64,000 nucleotides of DNA. Source: Betaproteobacteria bacterium UBA5216. Its GTDB lineage: Bacteria > Pseudomonadota > Gammaproteobacteria > Burkholderiales > SG8-41. Below the pieces are notes generated by a model. That model made no database searches, was not told where the DNA came from, and worked only from the letters and a program-made list of their open reading frames with translations. Positions 34,623 through 43,036 of the stretch are shown here, in pieces. Position numbers and translations under genes: made by a program. Within the stretch, counting starts at the first letter, position 1, and the number at the start of each line of letters is the position of its first letter. The stretch spans positions 1 through 64,000 of the forward strand of contig DHVE01000042.1 of the NCBI GenBank assembly GCA_002412495.1. Reading direction: 5' to 3'.

Positions 34623-34778
34623 TACTGCCTTATCGGTCTTTTGCGTTGTTTTACGGTTTAGTTGATTGCACTGAAAAAGGCGGGGTTGGCCGAAGCGCGT
34701 CTTTCCGCCGATCGCGGTAACGGCGGCTACCGCACCGCCTGCGAAGACCGCTCGACGAGAAAAATGCCATTATGCTTG

Positions 34779-35144
34779 CTATTGCTTACCGTTGCCGCCA
34801 AAACGGGCGGCAACATCCCGCAATAAACGGTTCAGCTCCAAGCGTATGGCTGAGTTACCTTCCTTACGCAAATTGTTTTTAGGCTGAAAAACGATATCCA
34901 CTGGTGGCAATTCTGCGCGAACGCTCCGAAAAGCTTCCCGAGCAATCCGCTTACACCGGTTTCTATCGACCGCACGCGGTGCTGTTTTTCGGCTAGCGAT
35001 AAAGCCCAGCCTCGCCGCCGGCCAATGATTGACCTGAGCACGCACCACGAAATTCTTCCCGGACAACCGGCACGGGGCAGCTAATACGGCCCGATATTCC
35101 TCTGGCCGCGACAGCTTATGCGGTTTGCCCAGCTTACCCAGCAT
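34779..35144 (-). CDS. rnpA: Ribonuclease P protein component
   Basis: Basic protein of 121 residues that supports RNase P RNA in tRNA 5' maturation. The RNR motif region is RLGFIASRKTAPRAVDRNRCKRIAREAFR. The ATG at 35144 (MLGKLGKPHKLSRPEEYRAVL) gives an N-terminus like other RnpA proteins; an in-frame GTG at 35177 would add 11 residues and has no visible ribosome-binding site. The gap of 166 bases to rpmH is longer than in many genomes. Confidence 0.93.
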   Translation of the reverse strand: MLGKLGKPHKLSRPEEYRAVLAAPCRLSGKNFVVRAQVNHWPAARLGFIASRKTAPRAVDRNRCKRIAREAFRSVRAELPPVDIVFQPKNNLRKEGNSAIRLELNRLLRDVAARFGGNGKQ

Positions 35145-35310
35145 TGCCGATGATGCGCTTCCGGGTAGCGGAAACACAAATATTATGGTTTATCAGCAGG
35201 TTATCTACTTGAACGCACCGGACAGACATTTCATCTCCCCGGAAAAGGATGTCCGGCTGGTACCTGACGTATTAATGTAAATCCCGCAAATACACAGTGT
35301 TAGCCTAGGA

Positions 35311-35445
35311 TCAGGCCGACAAGACCGCCCGCCCTTTAGCCCGGCGGGCGCGGATAACCGCCCGCCCGCCGCGTGTTTTCATGCGTGCGCGAAACCCATG
35401 CGTACGGGCACGGCTGATTTTCGACGGCTGAAACGTTCTTTTCAT
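35311..35445 (-). CDS. rpmH: 50S ribosomal protein L34
   Basis: A 44-residue ribosomal protein: it begins MKRTFQPSKISRARTHGFRA, continues through RMKTRGGRAVIRARRAKGRA and ends VLSA. The sequence is almost invariant in proteobacteria. A strong ribosome-binding site (AGGAAGG) lies 8 bases before the ATG. It is the last leftward gene before the putative origin and marks the divergence from dnaA. Confidence 0.98.
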   Translation of the reverse strand: MKRTFQPSKISRARTHGFRARMKTRGGRAVIRARRAKGRAVLSA

Positions 35446-36080
35446 GACAATACCTTCCTGGACAGATACTCAACAATATAGAGAGCCCACGCGCCGGCCA
35501 TAAGTTACCCTCTTTCGAACAGCACAAAGATTAATCAAATACCGGCGGAGGCGTAACCTATCATTACACCGTACAATCGTCCGCTTTGTCAATCAAACCA
35601 TTGGCTTGCCTGTCCCGATTCCTGCCGTTACCAAACATTTTTAGGTACCCGAACTGCTTCCGAAAGATGTGCGCGCAGATTGTTCGCTTGTGGATAAGTC
35701 TTGTGGATAACTCTTGCCAAAGCACGTAAAATCCTGCCCACGCCGCATGTTCGCCTAGGGCTATCTGGCGATGCCGCTATAGTAACGTCCGGCTTGTGAG
35801 TTCTGTCATAGGCTATGTTATTGTCTTGATTGTATTGCCTGTGGCAACTACTGTCGTATTTTTGTTAAGGTGCCACGGCAACATGCTGCTTCCGTTGCCC
35901 CTGTTCGCCATGGCAAACACTCGCTTGGCATGAATAGACACTATCGCACTCCGCAAGCCTGACGGGATACCCCTCTACCTTCCCTTAGAACCACAGCAAC
36001 GACGATACCGGCCAACAATACTCGCCGTCCACCGCGCCCACCGCTCGCTAATTGATCATCGCCATTTAGTTATCCCTTAC
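35446..36080. other. rpmH-dnaA intergenic region, candidate oriC
   Basis: A 635-base stretch without a credible gene, between the divergent rpmH and dnaA. It holds two perfect DnaA boxes 4 bases apart and T-rich stretches near 35815-35875. It presumably carries the promoters of both flanking genes. All genes to the left run leftward and all early genes to the right run rightward, as expected around oriC. The dnaA-dnaN gap also has boxes, so the exact unwinding site is open. Confidence 0.7.
35689..35710 (+). promoter_or_regulatory. Pair of DnaA boxes
   Basis: Two exact copies of TGTGGATAA (35689-35697 and 35702-35710), the reverse complement of the consensus TTATCCACA, in the same orientation with 4 bases between them. 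Confidence 0.85.
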
Positions 36081-37463
36081 ATGAACACTTTTTGGAGTCA
36101 CTGTCTTTCTCAATTTGAGAAAGAGCTACCAAACCAGCAGTTTATTACCTGGATAAAACCACTCTCGGTCAAGCAAAACGGTAGTACTGGATTAACCGTC
36201 ATTGCGCCCAATCGATTCGTCTTGCAGTGGATACGTGACAAATTTTTTAGCCGCCTTCAGTCTCTGGCCGACGAGCATTTCGGCGTGCCGATTAGCATTG
36301 ATCTCCTCCTGATGGATCAGGCTGCCGCGACAAACGCCAGGAACGTGCTAGCTCCCCTTACACCTGCGGTTTCTAATCCTCCGGCAACCGAGCCCACGAT
36401 CCCCGCGGCCGCATCTGTTTCACGTCCGCAACTGCCACGCGATTTATCACGGCTCAATCCTGCTTTTACATTTGACAGTTTTGTTACCGGCAAAGCCAAC
36501 GAACTAGCTCGCGCCGCCGCCGCACAAGTTGCCGAAAAATCCGGCACCGCTTACAACCCGCTATTTATCTACGGCGGCGTAGGTTTGGGTAAGACCCATC
36601 TAGCACACGCCATCGGCAATTATTTCCGCGCACACACGCCTCACGGAAAAGTTCGCTACATCCATGCCGAGCAATACGTCTCGGATGTCGTGCGTGCGTA
36701 CCAGCACAAAGCGTTCGATGATTTCAAACGCTATTATCATTCACTGGATATGTTGCTGATCGACGACATCCAGTTTTTCAGTGGCAAGAGCCGTACTCAG
36801 GAAGAGTTCTTTTATGCTTTCAATGCCCTTATAGAATCCCACAAACAAGTGGTCATTACCTGCGATACCTACCCCAAAGAAATCGCCGGCATGGAAAATC
36901 GTCTGATATCCCGCTTTGGCTGGGGACTTACCGTAGCCGTGGAACCACCCGAACTAGAAATGCGTGTCGCCATCCTGATCAAGAAGGCCGAACAGGAAGC
37001 CATCTTATTACCGGAAGATGTTGCCTTCTTCCTCGCGCGGCACATTCAATCCAACGTTCGGGAACTGGAAGGCGGATTGAAACGCATCCTGGCCTACGCC
37101 CGGTTTACCGGACATGCCATTTCCGTTGATCTTTGCCGCGAAGCTTTACGTGATTTACTAGCGGTACAAAACCGCCAGATTTCCATCGAGAATATTCAAA
37201 AGACCGTTGCTGATTACTATAAGATCAAGGTCTCTGAAATGTATTCGAAAAAACGCACCCGCAATATCGCGCGACCCCGGCAAATCGCCATGGCACTAGC
37301 CAAGGAATTGACGCAGCTTAGTCTGCCTGACATCGGTGAAGCTTTTGGTGGGCGTGATCACACTACTGTCCTCCATGCCTGCCGCAAAGTAACCGACCTG
37401 AAAACCACGCATGGCGAAATTAGTCGCGATATTTCATCCCTGCTGAAAGTACTCCGCTGTTAG
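36081..37463 (+). CDS. dnaA: Chromosomal replication initiator DnaA
   Basis: AAA+ initiator of 460 residues that binds DnaA boxes and melts oriC. Domain I starts FWSHCLSQFEKELPNQQFITWIKPL. A variable Pro/Ala-rich linker (about 95-125) follows. Domain III has Walker A GGVGLGKTHLAHAIGN and Walker B LLIDDIQFFSGK. Domain IV has the DNA-binding signature GEAFGGRDHTTVLHACRKV. Autoregulation through the nearby DnaA boxes is likely. Confidence 0.99.
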   Translation: MNTFWSHCLSQFEKELPNQQFITWIKPLSVKQNGSTGLTVIAPNRFVLQWIRDKFFSRLQSLADEHFGVPISIDLLLMDQAAATNARNVLAPLTPAVSNPPATEPTIPAAASVSRPQLPRDLSRLNPAFTFDSFVTGKANELARAAAAQVAEKSGTAYNPLFIYGGVGLGKTHLAHAIGNYFRAHTPHGKVRYIHAEQYVSDVVRAYQHKAFDDFKRYYHSLDMLLIDDIQFFSGKSRTQEEFFYAFNALIESHKQVVITCDTYPKEIAGMENRLISRFGWGLTVAVEPPELEMRVAILIKKAEQEAILLPEDVAFFLARHIQSNVRELEGGLKRILAYARFTGHAISVDLCREALRDLLAVQNRQISIENIQKTVADYYKIKVSEMYSKKRTRNIARPRQIAMALAKELTQLSLPDIGEAFGGRDHTTVLHACRKVTDLKTTHGEISRDISSLLKVLRC

Positions 37464-37528
37464 TTTCGATCCCTATCCTCGTCCCCTTAATATGACTCTA
37501 AGCCCTTGGTATCCATTGCTTATAACCC

Positions 37529-37537
37529 TGTGGATAA
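37529..37537 (+). promoter_or_regulatory. DnaA box
   Basis: Exact TGTGGATAA, the reverse complement of TTATCCACA, 66 bases after the dnaA stop. Confidence 0.82.
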
Positions 37538-37673
37538 CATCCGAACAATATATTAATAAGTCGTTCAAAACCCTCTGCCCCAATTTTACTAAACATTTGC
37601 TTCACCGGTTCAAACCTACTTATACCGAACGATTGGTGTATCATAACCGTATGATATAAAAGCGTTTTTAAAG

Positions 37674-37682
37674 TTATCCACA
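37674..37682 (+). promoter_or_regulatory. DnaA box
   Basis: Exact TTATCCACA, 41 bases before the dnaN start and in the opposite orientation to the other boxes. DnaA bound here could influence dnaN transcription. Confidence 0.82.
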
Positions 37683-37723
37683 GAAAACCTTCAGCCTTAT
37701 TAGTACTACTATAGAGTTATTTT

Positions 37724-38833
37724 ATGAAACTACTACAAATAGATCGCGATGCCTTGCTCACGCCATTACAAGCGGTTACTGGCATCGTTGAAAAGCGTCA
37801 TACCTTGCCAATTCTTTCCAACGTATTGATTGAAAGAAAGAAAGACGCCTTGAACCTGGTGGCGACTGATCTGGAAATTCAAATCACGACCCGTTGTGAA
37901 GCCACTGGTAAAGCGGGTGAAGACCAACGGCTAACCGTCTCGGCTCGAAAACTACAAGACATCCTGCGATCCTTACCCGATGGCACGGAAACCACGCTGG
38001 ATCTTCAAGCCAACAAACTTCAAGTCAAAGCCGGCAAGAGCCGCTTTAACCTTCAAACCATGCCGGCGGATGACTTTCCCAAAATGGCGGATGCCGGAGA
38101 AGTGCAAGGAAAGTTCTCCGTATCGCAAAAATTACTGCAGGAGCTGCTGCTGCTGGTGCAATACGCGATGGCACAGCAGGACATTCGTTACTACCTGAAT
38201 GGGCTCTTGCTCGTGCTGGACGGCAACAAAATCAAGGTCGTAGCTACCGACGGTCACCGCTTGAGCTACGCCGAAGGCACCCTGTCAGAGTCGCATGAAA
38301 AACGCGAAGTTATCCTGCCGCGAAAAGCCGTGGTGGAACTTTCCAAGCAATTGAGTTCGGACGATGCGCTATTGCATGTTGAACTTTATGTGGCTCAGGT
38401 CAGATTCAAATATGGCAATAGCGAACTGGTAACTAAAATCATAGACGGAAAATTTCCTGATTACACACGGGTAATACCGGTTAACTACAACAAGAAAATA
38501 ACCCTGGAACGACAAGGATTGCTGCATTCGCTGCAGCGGGCGGCCATACTTTCAAATGAAAAATTCCGTGGTGTTCGGTGGTTGATCGCCGGTGACAGCC
38601 TGCGTATTTCCTGCACCAACAGTGAACAGGAAGAAGCGCAGGAAGAAATGGAAGTGAACTACAACGGAGATGCGCTCGATGTCGGGTTCAATATTACCTA
38701 TTTGCTGGATGTTCTGACCAATGTTCATAGTGAAAAAATAGATTGTGCCTTTGGCGATGCCAACAGTAGCATGCTGATTACCATACCCGAACGTGATGAT
38801 TTCCGTTATGTTGTCATGCCGATGCGTATTTAA
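37724..38833 (+). CDS. dnaN: DNA polymerase III beta subunit (sliding clamp)
   Basis: Clamp protein of 369 residues with three repeated domains. Recognisable blocks are LTPLQAVTGIVEKRHTLPILSNVLIE near the N-terminus, VQYAMAQQDIRYYLNGLLL in the middle and the end YVVMPMRI, which forms the protein-binding pocket. It follows dnaA as in most bacteria. Confidence 0.98.
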   Translation: MKLLQIDRDALLTPLQAVTGIVEKRHTLPILSNVLIERKKDALNLVATDLEIQITTRCEATGKAGEDQRLTVSARKLQDILRSLPDGTETTLDLQANKLQVKAGKSRFNLQTMPADDFPKMADAGEVQGKFSVSQKLLQELLLLVQYAMAQQDIRYYLNGLLLVLDGNKIKVVATDGHRLSYAEGTLSESHEKREVILPRKAVVELSKQLSSDDALLHVELYVAQVRFKYGNSELVTKIIDGKFPDYTRVIPVNYNKKITLERQGLLHSLQRAAILSNEKFRGVRWLIAGDSLRISCTNSEQEEAQEEMEVNYNGDALDVGFNITYLLDVLTNVHSEKIDCAFGDANSSMLITIPERDDFRYVVMPMRI

Positions 38834-38902
38834 TCGTTACGATATCTATTCCTGGCAGCAGCCGATAACAGCAATATAAAAAGAAAGTCGAAACCCGTAA
38901 AA

Positions 38903-41332
38903 ATGGCAGAGAACAAGGATTCAAAAGATATCAAGGACGCAAGTGATTATGACTCGTCCAGCATCAAAATGCTCAAGGGACTGGAGGCCGTCAGAAAGCG
39001 TCCCGGCATGTATATTGGAGACACCAGCGACGGTTCCGGGCTGCACCATATGGTGTTCGAGGTGGTTGACAATGCCATCGATGAAGCGCTTGCCGGTTAT
39101 TGCAATGAAATAACCATTACCATCCATACTGATAATTCCATTAGCGTGGCCGATAATGGACGCGGTATACCCACGGGCATCCATCCGGAGGATGAATTAA
39201 AGCGTTCTACCGCCGAAGTCGTCATGACAGAACTGCATGCAGGCGGCAAATTCGACAGCAATTCCTATAAGATATCAGGTGGCTTGCACGGCGTTGGTGT
39301 TTCAGTGGTTAACGCCTTATCCGAATGGTTACGGCTGACAATACGTCGTGACGGCAAAATGCACCAGATGGAATTTCGTGATGGCGTTGCAGTAGCACCG
39401 CTCAAATCGACCGGGAAAAGCGAACGTCGCGGTACCGAAGTGCATTTCATGGCGAGCACCGAAGTCTTCGGTAAAATTGAATATCACCACGACATACTGG
39501 CAAAACGCCTGAGAGAATTGTCGTTTTTGAATCATGGCGTAAAAATCGTTTTGCTGGATCAGCGTACCGGCAAGGAAGAAAACTTCGCCTTCAGTGGTGG
39601 TATCCGCGGTTTTGTCGAATACATGAACCGCAGCAAGAGCGTGCTGCATCAGACCATATTTCATGCGACCGGCGAGAAAGACGGCATCATTGTTGAAGTG
39701 GCCATGCAATGGAACGATTCCTATCAGGAATCGATGCAGTGTTTTACCAATAATATTCCGCAGCGCGATGGTGGTACACATCTGACAGGCCTGCGCGCCG
39801 CCATGACACGCACGCTCAATAACTACATCGTCAACACCGAGCTCGCCAAAAAGGCCAAGGTGGAAACCACCGGCGATGACATGAAAGAGGGCTTGACCTG
39901 CGTTCTGTCGGTCAAAGTGCCGGAACCGAAATTCTCTTCGCAGACCAAGGAAAAACTGGTGTCTTCCGAAGTGCGACCGGCGGTCGAAGAAGTGGTAGCC
40001 GCCAAGTTGATGGAATTCCTGCTGGAAAAACCGAACGACGCCAAAGTCATCTGCGGCAAAATCGTCGATGCTGCGCGCGCCCGGGAAGCTGCGCGCAAGG
40101 CGCGTGAACTAACCCGGCGCAAAGGCGTACTCGATTCCTTCGGGCTCTCCGGAAAACTGGCGGATTGCCAGGAGCGGGACCCGAAACTGTGCGAGCTGTA
40201 TCTGGTAGAGGGTGATTCCGCCGGCGGCTCCGCCAAGCAAGGCCGTGACCGCAAGTTTCAGGCTATTTTGCCCTTACGCGGCAAGATACTAAACGTAGAG
40301 AAGGCCCGCTTCGACAAATTGTTGTCCTCCACCGAAATCACCACGCTGATCAGCGTGCTGGGTACCGGCATTGGCAAGGACGAATACTCTGCCGACAAGT
40401 TGCGTTATCACCGCATAATCATCATGACGGACGCCGACGTCGACGGTGCGCATATCCGCACGTTGCTGCTGACTTTTTTCTATCGGCAGATGCCTGAACT
40501 GGTCGAGCGTGGTCATATTTATATTGCGCAGCCGCCGCTCTATCGTCTAAAGCACGGCAAGACCGAGCGCTATCTGAAGGATGAACACGAGCACAAACAA
40601 TATCTGCTCAAGCTCGCGCTGGCGGGTGCCCAGCTTTATCCTTCAGCAACCGCAGCGCCGCTTAGCAAAGAAGCGCTGGAAGCGGTGGCTAAGGATTACC
40701 TGCTGGCCGAAGCGGTCATTGATCGTGCCAGCCGGCTCGCAGACGAAGCCGTGTTGCATGTTTTGCTGCAACAACCGGTGGAGCTCGATTTGTCCAACGA
40801 GGCCGCTGCCACGCGCAGCGCAAAGTTGATCGCTGGATTGGTGAAATCCGACAAAATTAAAATAGCTGCCACCTACGATGAAAAGATCGAACAATTCATC
40901 ATACAAATCAATAAGATACAGCACGGCGTCGAGCACCGTACGCGCATCGATGCTGATTTTGTTCACAGCGGCGACTATGCTCAAATCAAAAAGACGGCAG
41001 CCGTGTTACAGGGTTTGTTGAGCGAAGGCGCGCACGTGAAATTTGGTGAGCACCAGCAGCCGGTTAAGGAATTCCGGGACGCCATTGATTGGATTCTCGC
41101 CGAAGCGCAGCGCGGCGTTACCGTACAGCGTTACAAAGGTCTGGGCGAAATGAATCCCGAGCAGTTGTGGGAAACTACCATGGATCCGAAAGTGCGGCGC
41201 TTGCTGCGCGCGCAAATCGAAGATGCCATCGGCGCCGACGAGATTTTCAGCACGCTCATGGGTGACGCCGTGGAGCCGCGCCGCGCCTTTATAGAAACCA
41301 ATGCCTTAGGCGTCCGCAACCTCGACGTTTAG
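38903..41332 (+). CDS. gyrB: DNA gyrase subunit B
   Basis: ATPase subunit of 809 residues introducing negative supercoils with GyrA. The N-terminal GHKL domain shows VDNAIDEALAG, DNGRGIP and SGGLHGVGVSVVNALS. The TOPRIM domain shows LVEGDSAGGSAKQGRDRKFQAILPLRGKILNVEKA and MTDADVDGAHIRTLLLTFF. The C-terminus ends GVRNLDV. Length is as in E. coli, including the Gram-negative insert. recF is absent between dnaN and gyrB. Confidence 0.99.
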   Translation: MAENKDSKDIKDASDYDSSSIKMLKGLEAVRKRPGMYIGDTSDGSGLHHMVFEVVDNAIDEALAGYCNEITITIHTDNSISVADNGRGIPTGIHPEDELKRSTAEVVMTELHAGGKFDSNSYKISGGLHGVGVSVVNALSEWLRLTIRRDGKMHQMEFRDGVAVAPLKSTGKSERRGTEVHFMASTEVFGKIEYHHDILAKRLRELSFLNHGVKIVLLDQRTGKEENFAFSGGIRGFVEYMNRSKSVLHQTIFHATGEKDGIIVEVAMQWNDSYQESMQCFTNNIPQRDGGTHLTGLRAAMTRTLNNYIVNTELAKKAKVETTGDDMKEGLTCVLSVKVPEPKFSSQTKEKLVSSEVRPAVEEVVAAKLMEFLLEKPNDAKVICGKIVDAARAREAARKARELTRRKGVLDSFGLSGKLADCQERDPKLCELYLVEGDSAGGSAKQGRDRKFQAILPLRGKILNVEKARFDKLLSSTEITTLISVLGTGIGKDEYSADKLRYHRIIIMTDADVDGAHIRTLLLTFFYRQMPELVERGHIYIAQPPLYRLKHGKTERYLKDEHEHKQYLLKLALAGAQLYPSATAAPLSKEALEAVAKDYLLAEAVIDRASRLADEAVLHVLLQQPVELDLSNEAAATRSAKLIAGLVKSDKIKIAATYDEKIEQFIIQINKIQHGVEHRTRIDADFVHSGDYAQIKKTAAVLQGLLSEGAHVKFGEHQQPVKEFRDAIDWILAEAQRGVTVQRYKGLGEMNPEQLWETTMDPKVRRLLRAQIEDAIGADEIFSTLMGDAVEPRRAFIETNALGVRNLDV

Positions 41333-41372
41333 CATGTTAACGGCCCTCGAATAACGCGGTACTGCGGGTCAA

Positions 41373-41795
41373 TCAAGCGTGATGCGATTCCGCAGGTAAT
41401 TCCGCGAGTTCAATCAGGCAACCTTCCGTGCCTGCCGGATCCAGAAACGCGATACGGCTATTGGCGTGACCATGGCGGGGCACTTGGTCCAGAAGCGGTA
41501 CGCCCTTGGCTTTTAATTCCGCAAGGGCTTCGTCTATGTTTTCGACTTCAAAACAGATGTGATTGATGCCGCCCTTACCTTCGGCAATCATTTGCGCGTG
41601 CTTGCTGTCGGGCGTGGTGCCGGCGATCAACTCCACCATTGACTCGCCGATGGGATACAGGGCCAGCTTGACTGGTCGGACGGGATTCGTTTCCACCCCA
41701 CCCAGCTTGATGCCGAAACAATCCTCCCACAGCGCGCGGCTTTTATCCACGTCCTTGACCAGAATGCCCACGTGCTCAATGCGTTTAATTTTCAT
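41373..41795 (-). CDS. mce: Methylmalonyl-CoA epimerase
   Basis: VOC-fold enzyme of 140 residues interconverting (2R)- and (2S)-methylmalonyl-CoA, used in propionate and branched-chain amino acid breakdown. It begins IKRIEHVGILVKDVDKSRALWED with a metal-binding His, followed by VELIAGTTPDSKHAQMI, GGINHICFEVENIDEAL and AFLDPAGTEGCLIELAE with a metal-binding Glu. No mutase gene is in the window. The start follows a GGAGA ribosome-binding site. Confidence 0.88.
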   Translation of the reverse strand: MKIKRIEHVGILVKDVDKSRALWEDCFGIKLGGVETNPVRPVKLALYPIGESMVELIAGTTPDSKHAQMIAEGKGGINHICFEVENIDEALAELKAKGVPLLDQVPRHGHANSRIAFLDPAGTEGCLIELAELPAESHHA

Positions 41796-41881
41796 GCTGT
41801 TCTCCGTTATTGGAACCGGCAGTGTAGCCTGTTAAAAAGAAAGCGCCACGCGTTGAAGTGCAGTAGTGACCCCGTTACGAC

Positions 41882-42979
41882 TCAATTACGGATGTCCTGT
41901 AAAAACCATTCCGTCGGTAGTTCATGTCCCAGCCCCGCGGCCTTGGCCTTGCGATAAACCAGTGAACCCACTGACGAAAACTGCACCCCCCAGTTACCAA
42001 TGGTGCGGTAATGCGTGATCTGATCGCGGGATGTGCGACCGGGAGATTTGCCTGACAGCACGTCCGTGTAAACCGGCCACTCACCCAACTTCAGATTTTT
42101 GGTCGCGCGAGGCAGGCGTTTTCGTTGTTCCTCGGTACCCATTACGAAAGCCCCCAGACTGCCGCCGATACCCTGCTTGAACATCTCGCTTTCGGGGATG
42201 GGCAAACCTTCTTTGCCTTGCTGGACCTTGACGTCGAAGCGCGCGGCTACGTCAGCTGAAATTTCATGCGGGCCTAAATTCACCACATGCATGCCTGGTT
42301 CCAGCCAAGCCGGATCGATGGTGGGCGTGATACTGTCGGTACAGGTCGAGAGTATGTCCACGCCGCGTACAGCCTCGCGCGCGGAATCCACCGCCACTAC
42401 CTCAAGACTCAGCGCCTTTGACATTTCTGCCGCGTAACGAGCGCGGTTTTCCGGATTGCGGCTGAACACCTTGACGCTCTTGAGCTTGCGCACTACGGCA
42501 TAGGCCTCGAGGAACGTGCGCGCCATGCCGCCGGAGCCGATCATGCCCACCGTGCAGGCATCTTCGCGCGCCAATAAGCGCGTGCCGATGCCCGCCGCAG
42601 CGCCCACGCGCATATGCTGCAAGTGACCGTCATTCATGATCGCCAGCGGTTCGCCATTGCCCGCGCTGTAAAGAATTACCAGCCCGCAAAAAGTACCGGG
42701 TTGCATGCAATACTTGCTTTCCGAGACACTGCCGTCCTCGCCTTTCGGCCAATGCACGATGTCCGATTTCAAGCGCACAGCATAATAGCCACCGCTGGAT
42801 CCTTCGACGGTCCCAAAACGGTAATAGCCATCTTCGCGATCACACGGCACATAGGTGTCGATACGCGGCCGAAATATCGCCTTGCCGTGCAACAGTCCCG
42901 CGAAAGCCTCTTCTTGCACCTCGATGCACTCGCGCATGTTCAGCGTTTGGGCAACGACATCATTGTTGATCATTAGCAT
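41882..42979 (-). CDS. Ornithine cyclodeaminase / mu-crystallin family protein
   Basis: Protein of 365 residues with the family Rossmann motif GMIGSGGMARTFLEAY (about 145-160), preceded by HLQHMRVGAAAGIGTRLLAR and followed by VDILSTCTDSITPTIDPAWLEPGMHVVNLG. The family includes ornithine cyclodeaminase, alanine dehydrogenase and several imine reductases, so the substrate cannot be named. It is longer than the usual ~320 residues, with an extra C-terminal stretch after the VYTDVLSGKSPGR segment. It stands alone between mce and topB. Confidence 0.82.
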   Translation of the reverse strand: MLMINNDVVAQTLNMRECIEVQEEAFAGLLHGKAIFRPRIDTYVPCDREDGYYRFGTVEGSSGGYYAVRLKSDIVHWPKGEDGSVSESKYCMQPGTFCGLVILYSAGNGEPLAIMNDGHLQHMRVGAAAGIGTRLLAREDACTVGMIGSGGMARTFLEAYAVVRKLKSVKVFSRNPENRARYAAEMSKALSLEVVAVDSAREAVRGVDILSTCTDSITPTIDPAWLEPGMHVVNLGPHEISADVAARFDVKVQQGKEGLPIPESEMFKQGIGGSLGAFVMGTEEQRKRLPRATKNLKLGEWPVYTDVLSGKSPGRTSRDQITHYRTIGNWGVQFSSVGSLVYRKAKAAGLGHELPTEWFLQDIRN

Positions 42980-43036
42980 AGCTATCCCAACCGCAACAGG
43001 TAATCGAAGCTTACAACGCCCGGGGTCAAACCCGCG

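Larger units (their letters stand above)
37464..37723. other. dnaA-dnaN intergenic region with DnaA boxes and AT-rich DNA
   Basis: A 260-base AT-rich gap without a gene, holding two DnaA boxes in opposite orientation 136 bases apart, with AT-rich tracts between them (for example around 37545-37565 and 37650-37670). It is either part of a bipartite origin or the regulatory region of dnaN. Confidence 0.6.

Noticed and set aside
34623..34778. Remnant of yidD between rnpA and yidC
   Set aside because: None of the three frames shows YidD motifs in the 156 available bases.
36417..36432. parS-like half site inside dnaA
   Set aside because: Only the left half (GTTTCACGT) is present; the palindrome is not completed.
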